A stretch of 64,000 nucleotides of DNA from Didymella arachidicola (taxonomy: Eukaryota > Ascomycota > Dothideomycetes > Pleosporales > Didymellaceae). The first letter of the stretch is position 1; the number at the start of each line of letters is the position of its first letter. A program made the position numbers and the translations under genes. The DNA is taken from the NCBI GenBank assembly GCA_016630955.3, contig CM049986.1, forward strand, positions 2,480,001-2,544,000. The letters are read 5' to 3'. Under the pieces are notes generated by a model. It was not told the DNA's origin, did no database searches, and saw only the letters and a program-made list of their open reading frames with translations. Positions 20,285 to 32,840 of the stretch are shown here, piece by piece.

Positions 20285-22886
20285 TCAACGTTGGTACTTG
20301 GCCAACTGCGCCATGATTTCATTCATATCGGGACCACCTCCGGACTGTTGGGCTGGCGGCTGGACGGGAGGAGCGACTGACTGCGCTTGACCTCCGAGCA
20401 TAGCGGCGAGGGCATTATACTGGGGCTGCCCGAGTTGAGGAAGTTGAGGTTGGGCTGGCGAGCTGAGGCCAGGAGTGTGGCTAGGACTCGACACTTGGGC
20501 TAGCAGACGGGCTAGGTCGAGGTTGAGCCCAGCGATAGGCTGTGGATTTTGAGGCATGCTGTTCTGCTGTGACATGGCACCAAGCAATTGCGAGAGTGTG
20601 GCCGGATCGAGCGACGAGATGATGTTGGAGATGTTGTTGGGTTGGGCGGCCGGGGCAGGCTGGAAAGGGTTCGGTGCAGGCTGAGAATACTGCTGCATGG
20701 GTGGGTTGTAACCGTAGGCCGGCGCAGGTGGTTGGGCAGCTTGAGCAGTCTGCTTGGAACTGTTGACAAGCATGGCTGCTGTCATAAGGTCTAGATCGGC
20801 ATATTCTGGAAAGATCAGCAACGGAAGCAGTAACTTGTACACAACACCCACCATTGAATTGAACATTGCCAGCACCAAGTCGTCGATCAAAGACCTGCAC
20901 ATTGACCTTTCCTTTGGCGAGTGCACCTGCGTCGAGCCTGACAATGGCAATGACACCTTCGATGATCTGCCTGCGAACGACTGCTGCTTCAGGAAGGCGA
21001 GGGCTCATGATAAGGACATTGACACGCAGATTCTGCGTGCGAAATGTATCTTCAACGTAGCGGATGAAGTCACTGGAGCGATTAGCCACATGCCGTGAAG
21101 GATAGAAGGATGTGCTCACCGAGGGAGTCCTTGGCTAAGAACAAGGACCTGGATGTCAGGTACTTCGTGGGGCGGTCTGCGAGGCAGATCCAGATCATCG
21201 TCCATATCGCGCCGTGGCGACGGACTCCTGTATCGACGAGGTGGAGTTCGTGACCTGCTTCGATACCGGCCCTCATACCTGTCTCGACTCCTGTCTCTGG
21301 ACCGCATGCCGCGAGGTGGCGGTCGAGGGGACGGCGAGCGCAAAGGGCGATAATCATCCCTGTCGCGGAACCGCCTATCACGATCCCTGGGCGACATGGA
21401 GGTCTGAGGCCCACCATACCGACCGTCTCGGGAAGGTCCAGCAGCACCTCTGCTGTAGTCAGGTGACCTCGATCGTCTGCGGACGCCATTGTTGACCGGC
21501 GGTTCTGATGCCTTCTTCGTGTTCCGCTGTGGCTTGGAGATCTCAAGGTCTAAGTCTGTCAAAATGCGTCCGTGAGACGGCAACGATAATACTTACGCAT
21601 CTTTCTACCACGCACTGCCTGTCCCTGCTCTGTGTCCAGCGCCCTTCGACATGATTCGGAGTCCAAGAACTGAACGAAGCCGTACGCTTGTTTGATGGAG
21701 ATCTGTGCGAGCTTGCCGTGGCGGTAAAATCGATGGAAGATGTCGCGTTTTGTCACTTTCTCAGTAGGAAGGTTGCCTGGCAAGGGTAAGCAATTGTCAA
21801 TGGCAACGATGCAGTGCACTCACCAATGAACAGACGTGAGCCCATTGGGAATTGGTCCCATTGCCCTTCTGTCACAAATTTCCTCTCCTGGTCCAGGAAC
21901 GCCTCATACAGCCTGTTCACCTCCGGCCCCCATCGAATGTCCTCATCGTCGCCGCCCGGCGATGCGCTCCGCTGAGCCTGTGCTCCACTAGCACCTGCTA
22001 CAGGCGAGCTGTGAGCTGGTCGAGCTGCTGATGACGAGAGCTGGGCTCCCGCGGTGGGAGCCTGCTGTTGCCCGTTTCCGCGCTGCTGAGGGTTAGATGG
22101 CATGGCGCTGCCGGGATGATACGACCTGATATCATCGCTGGGGTCATAGTTGGGGTGTGTGGCAGGCTTCTCCTGCGCGGGCGGTCGAGGAGGCAGGTTT
22201 GACGCCGGCTGAGGCAATGAAGCGGTGGCGCTGCCTTGCGGCTGGGCAGACTGGGATGAGAATTGAGAAGCATAGTGGCCAGACTGCGCATTGTTTGCAG
22301 AAGGCGTCAAAGAATCCAACAAGGCTTGTACGTCAATATTGCCGCCAGCAGTGGCCTCAGTCTGGTAGTGACCGCCCTGGGCAGACTGGACGGGAGCCGA
22401 CTGGGCGGAGTACGCATTGTTATGGGCAAATGGGTACGCAGAATTGTTCTGAGAAGGTGCAGCTCGCGCATCATGGGAGGATGATGCGCCGGTGTGGTGC
22501 GCAGAATAGTTCTGGATTGAAGAGGTATCTTGCGTCTGCGTACCCGTTGCGCCGCCGTATACTGCTGAAGGCCCGCCCGTAGGCGCATAGTTCCCAGCGG
22601 ACTGCGCACCTACATCTTGAGAGCCTGCTACGTGCGATTGATCGGCGAATGGCGGCACGGTGGTTGAGGGAGCGCTCAGGGTGTGCGACGCGGCAGACGG
22701 GTACTGTGGCGCTGGTGTGGCATGCTGGGTGTTGTAGGCAGACTCGTCAAAGACGGTGTCCATCTGCTTGTCAAGACTCAGGATGGGGATGTTCGCAGGC
22801 GAGGGGATCTGCTGGGGGCGCGGCGACTCTGGGGTCAGCTGTTGGTGACGGATATGCTCTGCTTGCTGTGGTGGACTGTATGTCAT
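20285..22886 (-). CDS. nab3: Nab3-type nuclear RNA-binding protein
   Basis: Five exons: 21824-22886, 21597-21776, 21120-21555, 20852-21072 and 20285-20805, with introns of 47, 41, 47 and 46 nt, all in phase. They encode 806 residues. Residues 1-345 are Gln/Ser/Ala-rich and disordered. One RRM follows (about 349-420) with RNP2 SRLFIGNLP and RNP1-like YGFVQFLDS, then an SR/RD-rich stretch (about 430-550). A conserved helical segment comes next (DFIRYVEDTFRTQNLRVNVL, about 560-630), and the tail is Pro/Gln-rich. The RRM and flanking WGPEVNRLYEAFLDQERKFV resemble Nab3, partner of Nrd1 and Sen1 in termination of short non-coding transcripts in yeast. Whether that complex acts the same way here is inference. 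ATG 22886 was chosen. Sequence upstream is open to 22967 but looks like UTR. Confidence 0.85.
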
Positions 22887-23362
22887 GTAGGCGGAGCCAG
22901 CGCGTCCTGCTGCAGCACAGATAAGGGATGTGTATGGGAATATCAACTCAAGAGCATGCACAGGCACGGTCGCGCAGAGGCTGACAGCGCTGGCGGCGGT
23001 GCGACTCCAGAAGAATCTGCAGCTGGCGTCGAAATGCTTGCTGAATGAAGCTGTGTAAGGGTGGGGCTGCAGGTAGCTAGACGTGCGAGATAAGGTTACA
23101 AAGCTACTAGGGCAGAGCGGCGAGCGGCGAGGTCAGAGGGGCAGACGACGGGCGCAGGGCAGTCATATGGAGTGGCAAGAGCGAGGGTGCGAACAGAGGA
23201 AGGCGTGCTGCAGCAGCTGTTGGGGAAGCACAGGTGGGGATGGATATGGCGCACGTCTTCTTGCTCAGGGCTTTTCGTCGCTCCAGTGCTTCCAGAACTA
23301 CGGAGATCACGAGATGCGCTAGTGGCTGGCGCATGGAGCTTCGGCGCAAACGTGAAATCACC
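22887..23362. other. divergent promoter region
   Basis: Lies between the Nab3-like gene (-) and the mitochondrial release factor (+). GC-rich with short purine tracts. No additional gene is seen. Confidence 0.5.
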
Positions 23363-24084
23363 ATGACCACCAACATGTACCTTTTCCGCTGCCGTCCAGC
23401 GCTCGCAATTGCGACTGCAGCGAGAACCTGGCAAGCTGTGCAACCGCGCTGGGCATCAGCGCGCAGTGGCAACGGCAGCAGCGTCGATGAAGGAGAGCTG
23501 CAGAAAGCCAGGGCGTGGCTCGCTGCGCTGGATGCAGAGGTGATCCCTCTCAAGACGATTGGCGAATTGAGCTTCAGCAGGTCGTCCGGCCCGGGCGGGC
23601 AGAATGTGAACAAGTGAGACCGATCACGTCCCGAGCAGACAACGGCGCGCTATACTGAACATGTACACAAGAGTAAATTCTAAAGCTACTTTGAGAGTAC
23701 CCCTCGGTGCACTCCTGGACCATGTCCCCACAGCTCTTCATGCTGAGCTGAGTCGCTCGCGCTACGTGGCGGCTAAATCGAACGACATTGTCGTCCAGGC
23801 CGACGATAGTCGCAAGCAGAACGACAACGCGCACGCGTGCTTCAAGCGACTGTATGATGCGATTGTCGAGGCTGGGCGCAACGCAGTCCCAAATGAAACA
23901 TCCGCGGAGCAGCAGCGGCGTGTCAAGAATCTGTGGGTAGCAAGTTGGGGCTCAAGCTGAGACTGACACACAGCTCAACTGCTGACCTTACCGCAGGCAA
24001 AAAGCCGACAACGAACGCCGACTGAAAATTAAGAAGCAACAGAGCGCTAAGAAGAGTTCGAGAAGAGGCCGTGGAGATGATTGA
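23363..24084 (+). CDS. mitochondrial GGQ peptidyl-tRNA hydrolase, ICT1/Pth4 type
   Basis: Three exons: 23363-23613, 23672-23932 and 23997-24084. They encode 199 residues. The catalytic GGQ is at residues 78-80 in FSRSSGPGGQNVNK, completed in phase as NK-VNSKATLRVPL. The C-terminus is the Lys/Arg-rich tail KADNERRLKIKKQQSAKKSS, expected for binding the mRNA channel of the ribosome. The N-terminus (MYLFRCRPALAIATAARTWQ) is Arg-rich, amphipathic and lacks acidic residues, as for a mitochondrial presequence. The family rescues stalled mitochondrial ribosomes by hydrolysing peptidyl-tRNA without a stop codon. The length and absence of codon-recognition domains separate it from true RF1-type factors. 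It converges with Utp6. Confidence 0.92.
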
Positions 24085-24332
24085 TGTGGCCCAAGAAGTG
24101 GTCCAAGGGATGTATATTCCGCAAACGGTGAAGTATCTTTTCGGCTCGTCGATCGTAGGTCTATGACTTCGCACAGGTGACGTGGTCAAGCTCTGTACAG
24201 TTACTGCCGTCGTGACCCACGATATTCCTTGTGTATCGCAGCGGTGAGGCCGCGGCGCGCGGTCCGATCACTTAACCAAGTGACAGTATGCAGGGTTGCG
24301 CTTAGTGTGCCGAGTCTTCTGACTTTCCCCTC

Positions 24333-25717
24333 TCATGTCTCTAGGGCGGCTCTGAGCTCCAACAGCTCTTCGTTCGTAGACCATGTCTTGATACTCGGCG
24401 GAAGCAACGTTCTTGCATCGTCCTTTCTCCCTTCCTGCACCAGTGATCTGGCCAAGCTTGCGACCTTGTCACCGTCACTGCCGCCCAGCGCTTTCATGTA
24501 CTTGCGGAGCGTCGATCTGATGGCTTTCTGCAAAGCCGGGTCGATCTCTGCTGTCGAGCGCTGAACGGTCAGGAGCTGGCGAACAGCAACTTCTGCCAAT
24601 CGGGTTGCTTCACTTGGGTAACTATCGATAGCGGCACTGATAACATCAAAGGCGTCTCCAAGCACACCGGGAAAGTCGGGACTGGCAGGGTGTTGGCCGA
24701 ACAGCTGCATACGGAAGCTGCAGATGGCATTCTCCACTGCCTTGGGGTGTGTCTGCTGCAGGTAATGCAGCACATGCTGCAGGATGTGCGGGATGCATGC
24801 CAGTTGGTCGAACTCGGCGAACATGTCGAAGAACTTCTCCACAACCTTTGGTCTGTTCGGGAACTGCTTCATGGCTGCATCGAAGATGGCCTGGGGAATT
24901 GCTCCGGTCAGGACTGGCGCTGAAGCCAGGTTCTGCAGAGCCACCTCGTCCACTCCATCGTCTTGCTTCAGGCTGGGGTTGATGTCCTCGGCTGTTACAT
25001 CGGGCAGCGCGATCATGTCGATATCCTCGTCGTCGGTGGCTTGCTGCTTCTTGGTGCGATCCACATCCAGACCCAGAATCTTCCTTCTCCCTGCAATCTT
25101 GCCGACATAGATGGTCTCCAGCTTGGCGTAGTCCAGCCAAATGTCCTCTGAGTTCTTGCAGAATCTCAAGCCTCGCTGCATGTAACTTCGCGCGTTGGTG
25201 ATGTCGGCCTGAGTGTCCATGAAGTAGTTGGCGGCAAGCGTCCAGAGCTCAGGTTTCGTGGGATGCAGACGCACAACTGATGTGAAGATGTCGCCCAAGC
25301 GCCTGTACGCCTTGTCTCTGCGCGCAAAGTCGATGTAGTGCAGCCATAGCGTCAGGTCGCCGGAGAACTTCTTGGTTGCGCGGTTGTAGAGGAAGTAGAT
25401 GCTGCGTTGACCAGCGCCCTTGTGTCGAACGCCGAGCCGCTTCACTCGTTTCTGGCGGAGGGCGTCGATGTTCTTCTCGAACTCGATGTATCGCAGGTAG
25501 TCGGCGGGGTGGGAGCCGCGGGCGTTTATGATGTGCTCAAAGTCTGAGCGCTTCTTGGCTATCGACCTGATCTCGTCCTGGATTTTGTGAGCGGTATGAA
25601 CGCAGTGCAGAGAAGTGCGCAGCTCACTCTTGTGAAGATTTTCTTGCGCTCAAGCTCATTCAGCTCTGTCGCACCCTGCTCCAGGTAGAAGCGCGCCTTG
25701 TCACTGGGTCCAGCCAT
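24333..25717 (-). CDS. utp6: U3 snoRNA-associated protein Utp6
   Basis: Two exons, 25628-25717 and 24333-25577, flank a 50-nt GTGAGC..CAG intron and give 444 residues. The N-terminus MAGPSDKARFYLEQ and the junction KKIFTR-DEIRSIAKKRSDFEH are characteristic of Utp6. The HAT (half-TPR) repeats follow, for example LWLHYIDFARRDKAYRRLGD, LWTLAANYFMDTQADITNAR and IWLDYAKLETIYVGKI. An acidic linker (DDEDIDMIALPDV) divides the protein near residue 210. Utp6 is a subunit of the UtpB complex of the small-subunit processome and is needed for 18S rRNA maturation in the nucleolus. It is divergent from CWH43, with a 255-bp shared promoter. Confidence 0.95.
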
Positions 25718-25972
25718 GTCTGCGATTTGGTAGTTTTTCGAAAGGTCGCCGTCGATAAAAAGTTGGAGCTCCGCAAGAAATCCAAAGGCGCAGGTCCCGC
25801 CCGCCAATCACAATGCCGGCTTGGCCCGCATCCCAGACCCTGACCTCACATGCAACGCGAATCTCAGGAGAGCCGTCGAGTCGTCGCGTGTCCGCCGAGC
25901 CTCACACTCTTTCTTGTCCTTCCTTCTTTCTCGCCTGGGAGACACTTGCACGGCGCTCCCAATTGATCTGCG

Positions 25973-28900
25973 ATGGCGCCCAAGTTCAGAGACGGCGACA
26001 CGGTCGCATCTGTAGGCTCCCTCACCTCCACAGCTCTCCGCACGCTCACAGCAGTCAGTTTAACGGGAAATGGGTGTCCTACACGCATACGGCCATGGCC
26101 TATGGTAAGCATGACGTCTCACTTTCTGGACATACTGTACTAATGTATCAAAGCGGCCTTCATCGGTGCCCTCATTGTTGGACTGTAAATCCCCTCCTCC
26201 CGTCATAGCTCGACCGCGACTGAACATAGCTAGGTCGCTCCACTACCACAAGATTGTCCAGAATGAGATTGCAGTCAGTACACAACATCGGCCGTGCTGC
26301 GGCGCTCGTACTGACCTCAACGCCAGGGCTACCCAGAAGAGTGGTTTCCCTCTGTTTCTGCTACCATTGGCGACCGCTATCCGGAGCGGTCCGTCTTCAT
26401 GCTCTTCATCGCCCTCACATCTGGTACGCCCTTAGATGGTCAGCATAGGGATCTCTCTGACCGCAACTAGGTCCTCGATTCGCTCTCGTTGGCCTCTGGT
26501 ACATCTTAACTCGCCGTCCCAACACGACCCTCCCCAAATTCGTCGCCGGTGTCGGCATATTCCGAACACTGACCTGTGGAGGATGGACATACGTTACCTC
26601 GACCGATGATCACGACTGGCACGACATCTTCATGATCTCATACTTGGTGGCCACTTTGCCCTGGACTCTTGGCTGCTTTGCCCTGAGCCCTCGCAATCCT
26701 ACAGCCATCAAATACAGGAAGCTCTTCGCTGGGTCTTTCTTCGCGACACTCGTTCCGCTGGTATACTTCTTCATTCAGCACAAGGTCCACCGTATCCCTG
26801 GAGGTATGTCGTTCAACGCGCTTGAAACGGATCGCCACTTACACTCCCAGCGTACACAATCTACGCCTTCTTCGAATGGTCGCTCGTCCTGCTCGATGTA
26901 GCATTCGATGCAGTCACAATGATCGAGTTCACGAACTTTGAGATTGTTGTGAAGGATGTCCGAGGTGTATCTCGCGGGTACGTCCCACGGCTCCCACTCT
27001 AGATAGACGCCCGCCACGAATACAAATATTCAACGACCATGTTCTGATCTGCTGTGTCCTTTAGTGCGGGTAACAAAGCCGTCTCTGACGCTGTCCTCGA
27101 GAAAGAGTATGTCATCCCCAAAAAAGAGCACAAGAATAGTCTGACAAATATGTAGAAAAGAGAAAGATATTGGCGCTGTCTTCTCTGGAGCCTTCTCATG
27201 GGTTGGCTTTTTTGACGCTGCCGCCGATGTGTATGTTGGAGTAAGTGCGAGTACACAAGTACGTTCGTGCAGCAATGCTGACCCTGATAGTTCGTCTTCT
27301 GGTCTATGCTGACTGCTCTTGGAGTGTGCGTCTGGTGTAAGTGTCACTGTCCGACTCAAAGCTTCAATCTGACTTTCCAGACTTCCCACTCTGGCACATG
27401 GGTATCTCCGGTTACGAAGTCATGGTCATGTGCACCATTTCTCCCTTCCTGCTCTGCGTGCGATCGCTCCGCTTCCTGTTCGTCCGCTACGTTCGCATCT
27501 GTCACTTGTTGTCGCTCTCTGGTTTCCTCTCTTTCCTCGCCAAGTCGCCTGAGAACCGTCTCTTCTCTGCTGGATTTGGAGTATGGATGGCTTGCTTGTC
27601 TTGGGCCGCGACATTCTACGGAGAAAGGTCCCAGCCGCACCGTCTGGAGGCACGCATTTCTGCCTTCTCACTCGGTCTCATTGCCTCCAGCATTGCCAAA
27701 TTTGCCTTTTACACAAACAACCCTATCTGGCCCATCATGCACGAGGCGAATGGCGGCTGGAACAAGACTGGTCTTGTTATTGCTGTCATTGCCATTCTGA
27801 GATCAACAAGATCAACAGCCAGCTCCGGTGCTGACATTCCAGCCCCTGGTCCCACCAAGGGCTCTTCCACACTGTCCGCTTTCGGTATTGCTGGTCTCTT
27901 CTTCGCCATGCACTCTCTGCTGTCCGATTCCAGCACCATGATTTCATGGGTATGGGAAGGTTACCCAGTGCGAGGCCCGCTTGCCGTTCCCCACGGTGCA
28001 GTCACTCTGCTTGCCATGGGCCTTGGTCTTCTTATCGGTCTTTTTGCACCAAATCTTTCGCGCTCATGGGCTTTCTACGGTGTGGGATCCATCGGTGCTG
28101 CAGTCTTGACCACGTCCAAGCACTGGACAGGTTACTATGGTGCCCTTATCACTGCCATCTACACTATGGCAGTCGCTCCTGCTCTGATCTCTCAGGCAGC
28201 TCGCCACTCTCCGGCCAAAACCTTCGGTTTGGGCTTCCTGGTCTATAACTTTATGGTTCTGTTCCACGTCTGGGTCGTCGCTTATGCTTTTGTGCCCGGT
28301 GGTCCTCTCGTTCGGGAGCACACTGATTGGGTCATGACAACAATGATGCTTCTCATTGGTGCAGGTGTCTTCAGCGTCTCCGCTCAGCCTCCGGCTATGA
28401 AGAGCTACAAGGGCAAGCCCACATTTACTGCCGCCGCCAGCAGGCAGCGGTCATACTATTTGTACGTCCTCGGCTTCCTCGAGCTCCTCGCCATCGCAAC
28501 CGCCTACCTCCGTTTCCCAACCTACGATTACACACCCTACCACCCCGAGACCAAGTCTATCACAGCCGGTATCTGGACCATTCACTTCTCCCTCGACAAC
28601 GACATGTGGTCGTCGGAGTACCGCATGCGCGATCTCATCAAAGAGCTCGAAGTCGATGTAATCGGCCTCCTCGAGTCCGACCTACAGCGCATCATCATGG
28701 GCAACCGGGACACTACGCAATTCCTCGCTGAGGATCTAGGCATGTACGTCGACTTCGGCCCCGGGCCGAACAAACACACCTGGGGTTCGGCGCTGCTGTC
28801 CAAGTTCCCAATCGTGAACTCGACGCACCACCTCCTGCCCAGCCCCGTGGGCGAACTGGCGCCGGCCATCGAAGCCACGATCAATGCTTACGGTACTCTT

Positions 28901-29409
28901 GTCGACGTCTTCGTGTTCCACTCCGGTCAGGAGGAGGACCCTGAGGATCGCCGTCTGCAGAGCGAGTACCTCGCTGCGCTCATGAAGGCCACACCCCGAC
29001 CCGCGATTCTACTGTCTTATCTGGTGATCAAGCCTGGCGAGGGAAATTACAACACATACGTGGGCGAGAAGAGCGGCATGAAGGACATCGATCCCAGCGA
29101 CTGGGACAGGTGGTGCGAGTACATCCTTTACAAGGGCCTGAAGCGCACAGGGTACGCAAGGGTCAGCAGGCACACAATCACAGACACGGAGTTGCAGGTA
29201 AGTTCTCAATTGCTATTCTGCAATCACTCCAGCATGGTACTGATGCGTTGCAGGTTGGCAAATTCGTCGTCGATCAGCCAGAGAACGGCAACGATGTCAT
29301 TCCCGAGGACCAAGTCACTCCTGGCCTGCGCTTCCCGGATCTATTCAAGGGCGAGGGGGTGAGGGGACACAGGTACCACGTCTTCAACGAGCCGCGTTAC
29401 TACGCTTAG
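25973..29409 (+). CDS. CWH43: CWH43-type GPI-anchor lipid remodelling protein
   Basis: Twelve exons: 25973-26011, 26059-26104, 26154-26184, 26234-26273, 26327-26423, 26471-26803, 26851-26977, 27065-27106, 27156-27240, 27291-27336, 27381-29197 and 29254-29409. All phases close to give 952 residues. Introns are 44-87 nt. The N-terminal two thirds are a polytopic membrane region related to PGAP2/FRAG1 (WVSYTHTAMAYAAFIGALIV, FRTLTCGGWTYVTSTDDHDW, FFEWSLVLLDVAFDAVT). From about residue 690 a PGAP2IP/exonuclease-endonuclease-phosphatase-like domain follows (DVIGLLESDLQRIIMGNRD, WGSALLSKFPIV, YHVFNEPRYYA). In yeast, Cwh43 replaces the GPI lipid with ceramide in the ER and supports wall integrity. 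In yeast the two parts are also one protein. The start is the least certain point. Confidence 0.93.
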
Positions 29410-31080
29410 CATGCGCTACACCACAGCTACTTGGCGCGAAATGCAGGGATATAAGCAATAGCACACGCATCAAGCTCCGCAGCAAGAGCAGCGCGAACCG
29501 CTGCCTACATGGCGCGGCACGCACAAAGATGCATAGAAAGAGAGCGGGACTACGGCGAGATTGTCTACTGACAAACATGTACAAATACAGTGTACTCTCA
29601 TTGTATCTCAAACTGCCGTTGTAGCTGATGCCTTTCTTTGCATGGTTCCACGATCTTCCCATCAACACAACGTACTATGTAAGCGCAGCTGATGAAGCTG
29701 CAGAAACTACATTCCTTACATAGGACGACTGGGTGGATACTCGACTCCAGATAAGATGGCTACTTCACCCTGCAATCTCGTGTTGGCTGGACCCAGACCA
29801 ATTTAGCACGAGTCTGTGAGCAGGAGTCTTCCCTCCCCCGAAGGTCCTACAATCCGTTGCGGCAGTTACAGTGATATAGCGGTGATCGCAGCGCATGAGT
29901 CCGGAGCCCGAAGTCACGATCGACAGGGACTGCTAAGTACTCATTGTATACGTGAACTTGATCTATCTGCGATGTTTAGGAGGCTCGCAAGGTCGATATT
30001 ACGGAAGACATGGATAACAGCGGTCATGTTGAGATTTTTTCGCGAACTCGTGCTCGGTTCAATCGTTGTAGTCAGACCTTTACGAGTAACTACAGTTCGA
30101 TCCCGGGCTTTCTTGATTCGGTCACGATAGAGCGCTGCCATCGATAGGCTACAATCCACAATTTATGCAGGTATCCAAATTCGTAGTTCGGATGTTTTGA
30201 CCGAGCAGTGTTGAAGGCTCAAGTCGCGCAGTCTTAGCGGCGATTTGTAACGACTAGTGCCAAGACCTCAAGGATTTAGAGATCGAATGTGAAGCCTGGG
30301 ATCATAGGAGGATGAACTGTTGGATCGTCGATACGCGATGAGGTGCTAGAGCCATGGTGGGGCCCTTGTGGGTGTCAGAATGCCAGGAAGAGTTGTAGCG
30401 GTCGTGTTCTTGGGGCACCGAAGCCTGGAGGAGATGCTCTGCAAGATTGATACTTCTTTCGCAGAAGGGTCCACGAGAGTGGTATGCAGATCGGGCCTTC
30501 TAAGCTCAGACCGGGTCGGCTCCGGCACGCTCGTGCATTGTCACCAGCAATCCCTGTCACTCAGGGTCCATCTTCCCCTGGTGATAGTCGCCACTAAGGC
30601 AATAGCTCGCACGAAACCTCGACGTGCTGGGCAGCTGGTGTACCCTGATGACGAGCCAAGCTACATCAGCCAATAAGAAAGGTCCCTGTGTATTGTTCAG
30701 CGGGCTTTCCATGTTCGGCTGGTCCGGATGAAGGATGTGACCGCTCACGAACTTTTATCAAGTGGTGCTGCACCTCCACCTCATGCCGTTGAGTGGGGTC
30801 TGTCGAAAGGCACAAGACAATTCGTCAGGTTTTGCAAAGCGAGATCGGAATCGACCAGCTGACACGAGGCACTGTCGGCCTATGTAAACCTGACGGTAAC
30901 GAGGTGTGAAAGCGCCCACACTTCAGCACGACCGAGGAGAGCGACTCTCCGAAAGTGTCGACGTGCATCTTGAAGGTGTGTGATGGGGCGAAGGTCGTGT
31001 GTCTTGCGTTTTCTGCAAGGTGTCGAAGAGCTAACGGTTCTCAGCCCTGTGCGAATTGAATCGGCGATCGCGCTCCAGCC
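29410..31080. other. gene-poor region
   Basis: CWH43 3' flank followed by sequence without a convincing gene. Frames at 29816-30130 (+), 29941-30159 (-) and 30368-30676 (+) are open, but they overlap on opposite strands and resemble no family. No tRNA, repeat or transposon motif was found. Confidence 0.45.
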
Positions 31081-32400
31081 CAGGGTCAAAACCTGCTCTG
31101 CGGCCGCATTGTGCGGCTTGGTGCAGGCTTAGTCGAAAGTGGGACGTTTTTCGGAATTGAGGTTGAAGAGTACAAGAGAACCAGTGCTGCAGGTGTCAAG
31201 TCAACAAGACACCCTGGTGGTGCTTTCCCTCCCAGGAGTGACGTCTGACGTAAGAGGAGGATCTTCGAAAACGTCTCTGGCACCACATACAATTGCGAGG
31301 CGGCAGAGGCAGTCATTAGCAACCACCATCTCGGCATCACAATATTCGATAGGCGTTGGCTGCTCACTTCTGTGCCCAAACTCGTTACGGATCTCCTCAT
31401 CCAGAACCGCACGCCAGAACGAACCTCAAAACCGAAGACGGCCGAGTAACGTCCAAGGCCTCTTCAAGATCCAAAATTGAAGCATATACGCGCTGAGCAG
31501 AGAGAAACTTCCCCGTCCACAACGCGACCGATACATACCTTGGCGACCATGTCATGCCATACCTTCCCGCAATCAAACGCACTACTTCCTCTATCCAGAG
31601 TAGTCGACATCATTGCATGAAAGTCATCTGAGATCTCTTTTCGGCGCCCTCTAGGGTTATTAGATCCCCTCTTACCGTACACGTAGCTGTAGGGAGGAGC
31701 GCCTGCCTGTCTTTGTCGGAGAGCACTTGCTGGAGTGGGGAGAGGTTGATGACATATCGTTGGAAGGAGTGTCCGTGAAATCAAGTGGGACCAGATATTT
31801 GGGAATGTGCACCAATTTCACCCTCAAGCACGTCACCTGCAGTCACCACTTCTGGGTCAAGCGCCTCTGTCACCGAGGCACAGAATGTACCTTCCAGACT
31901 GAGATGCAGAGTGCAACTGGTGGAGAGTGTTGGGAGTGTGATCCGGGGCAGGCACCACCTGCCGCTATCTTCTCGGACGGAAAAAAGATTGAGGTCATCT
32001 GGGGCAGAGTCAAGAAAAAGGGTAAGAGCTCTCCTCGTGTAACAGGTTCCACAAAAGTCGATCCTTAGGAGTTTCAAGGTTGAGGTGGCACTTACCGAGC
32101 AAATAAGACACTTATACGCTTTCACGACTGCCGTGCATTTAAGTTGGAAAATCTGTGTGTGACACGCGCTCAACCAAGAACGATAGAAAAACGTGCTCAC
32201 CTTGTGCACTAGGGTATGATGTGAGGCCTCCAAGTGGACATTCAACGCGGATGCTGCCCGGACAGAGGTCCACCGGTCGCAAATGACGCGAAGGATCTTT
32301 GTTATTGATCTGATCGACAACATATCAAAGGTAGAAAACGATAGATTTTGGGACTCAATCCGATTCGACGTCAGGACCGACAAAGCCATAATACTGTCCT
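31081..32400 (-). other. coding-like fragments, possible unresolved or decayed gene
   Basis: Several blocks look protein-coding on the minus strand. The first starts with MALSVLTSNRIESQNLSF (from 32389) and ends LEASHHTLVHK at a GTGAGC donor near 32200. A 19-codon block IFQLKCTAVVKAYKCLICS follows, bounded by CAG and GTAAGT. A later block RRKEISDDFHAMMSTTLDRG..VWHDMVAK ends at a GTATGT donor near 31537. A further block is DEEIRNEFGHRSEQPTPIEY..VANDCLCRLAI around 31300-31420. I could not join them into one phase-consistent protein and recognise no domain. Plus-strand frames in the same place (31140-31450) also read fairly well, so strand is uncertain. Confidence 0.3.
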
Positions 32401-32840
32401 TTGTCTATGCTGACTGCCTCGTCGACTGTTATTTCTTTTTTCCATAGCGCACTGTCTGGCAACTGGAATGAAGCAAAAGAAAACATTTTAAGGTCCTGGG
32501 TGACCATGTGAATATGTTATATTGTACCTGTACGCTGTATGCGGAAAGGATGTGCCTGTATGGCCCTACTTGATAACGCACGGGAATGACGCGCAGCGAA
32601 TCTGCTTGCTCAAATTTCCCATGTTCTCTGAGAAGGTATGAGATGTGCATGCGACGAATACCATCTGTGAGAAGAATATGGAGGCTGTTTGGGAGCAGAA
32701 TCACTTTGATGCTATGTGGGCACGCCCAAGCATACCAGGGACAATGACCCTTTACAGATTGACATTGCAAAGATCGTCTTGACACAAGCCCTATACCTGC
32801 CGTTTAGGCTGATCTTCCCTCCTTGTGGCTCTTGTTCCTC
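32401..32840. other. intergenic, no gene seen
   Basis: 3' flank of the cupin gene. No supportable feature. Confidence 0.45.

Noticed and set aside
30088..30115. GTTCGATCCCGGGC resembling a tRNA B box on the plus strand
   Set aside because: No complementary T-stem strand and no cloverleaf can be folded.
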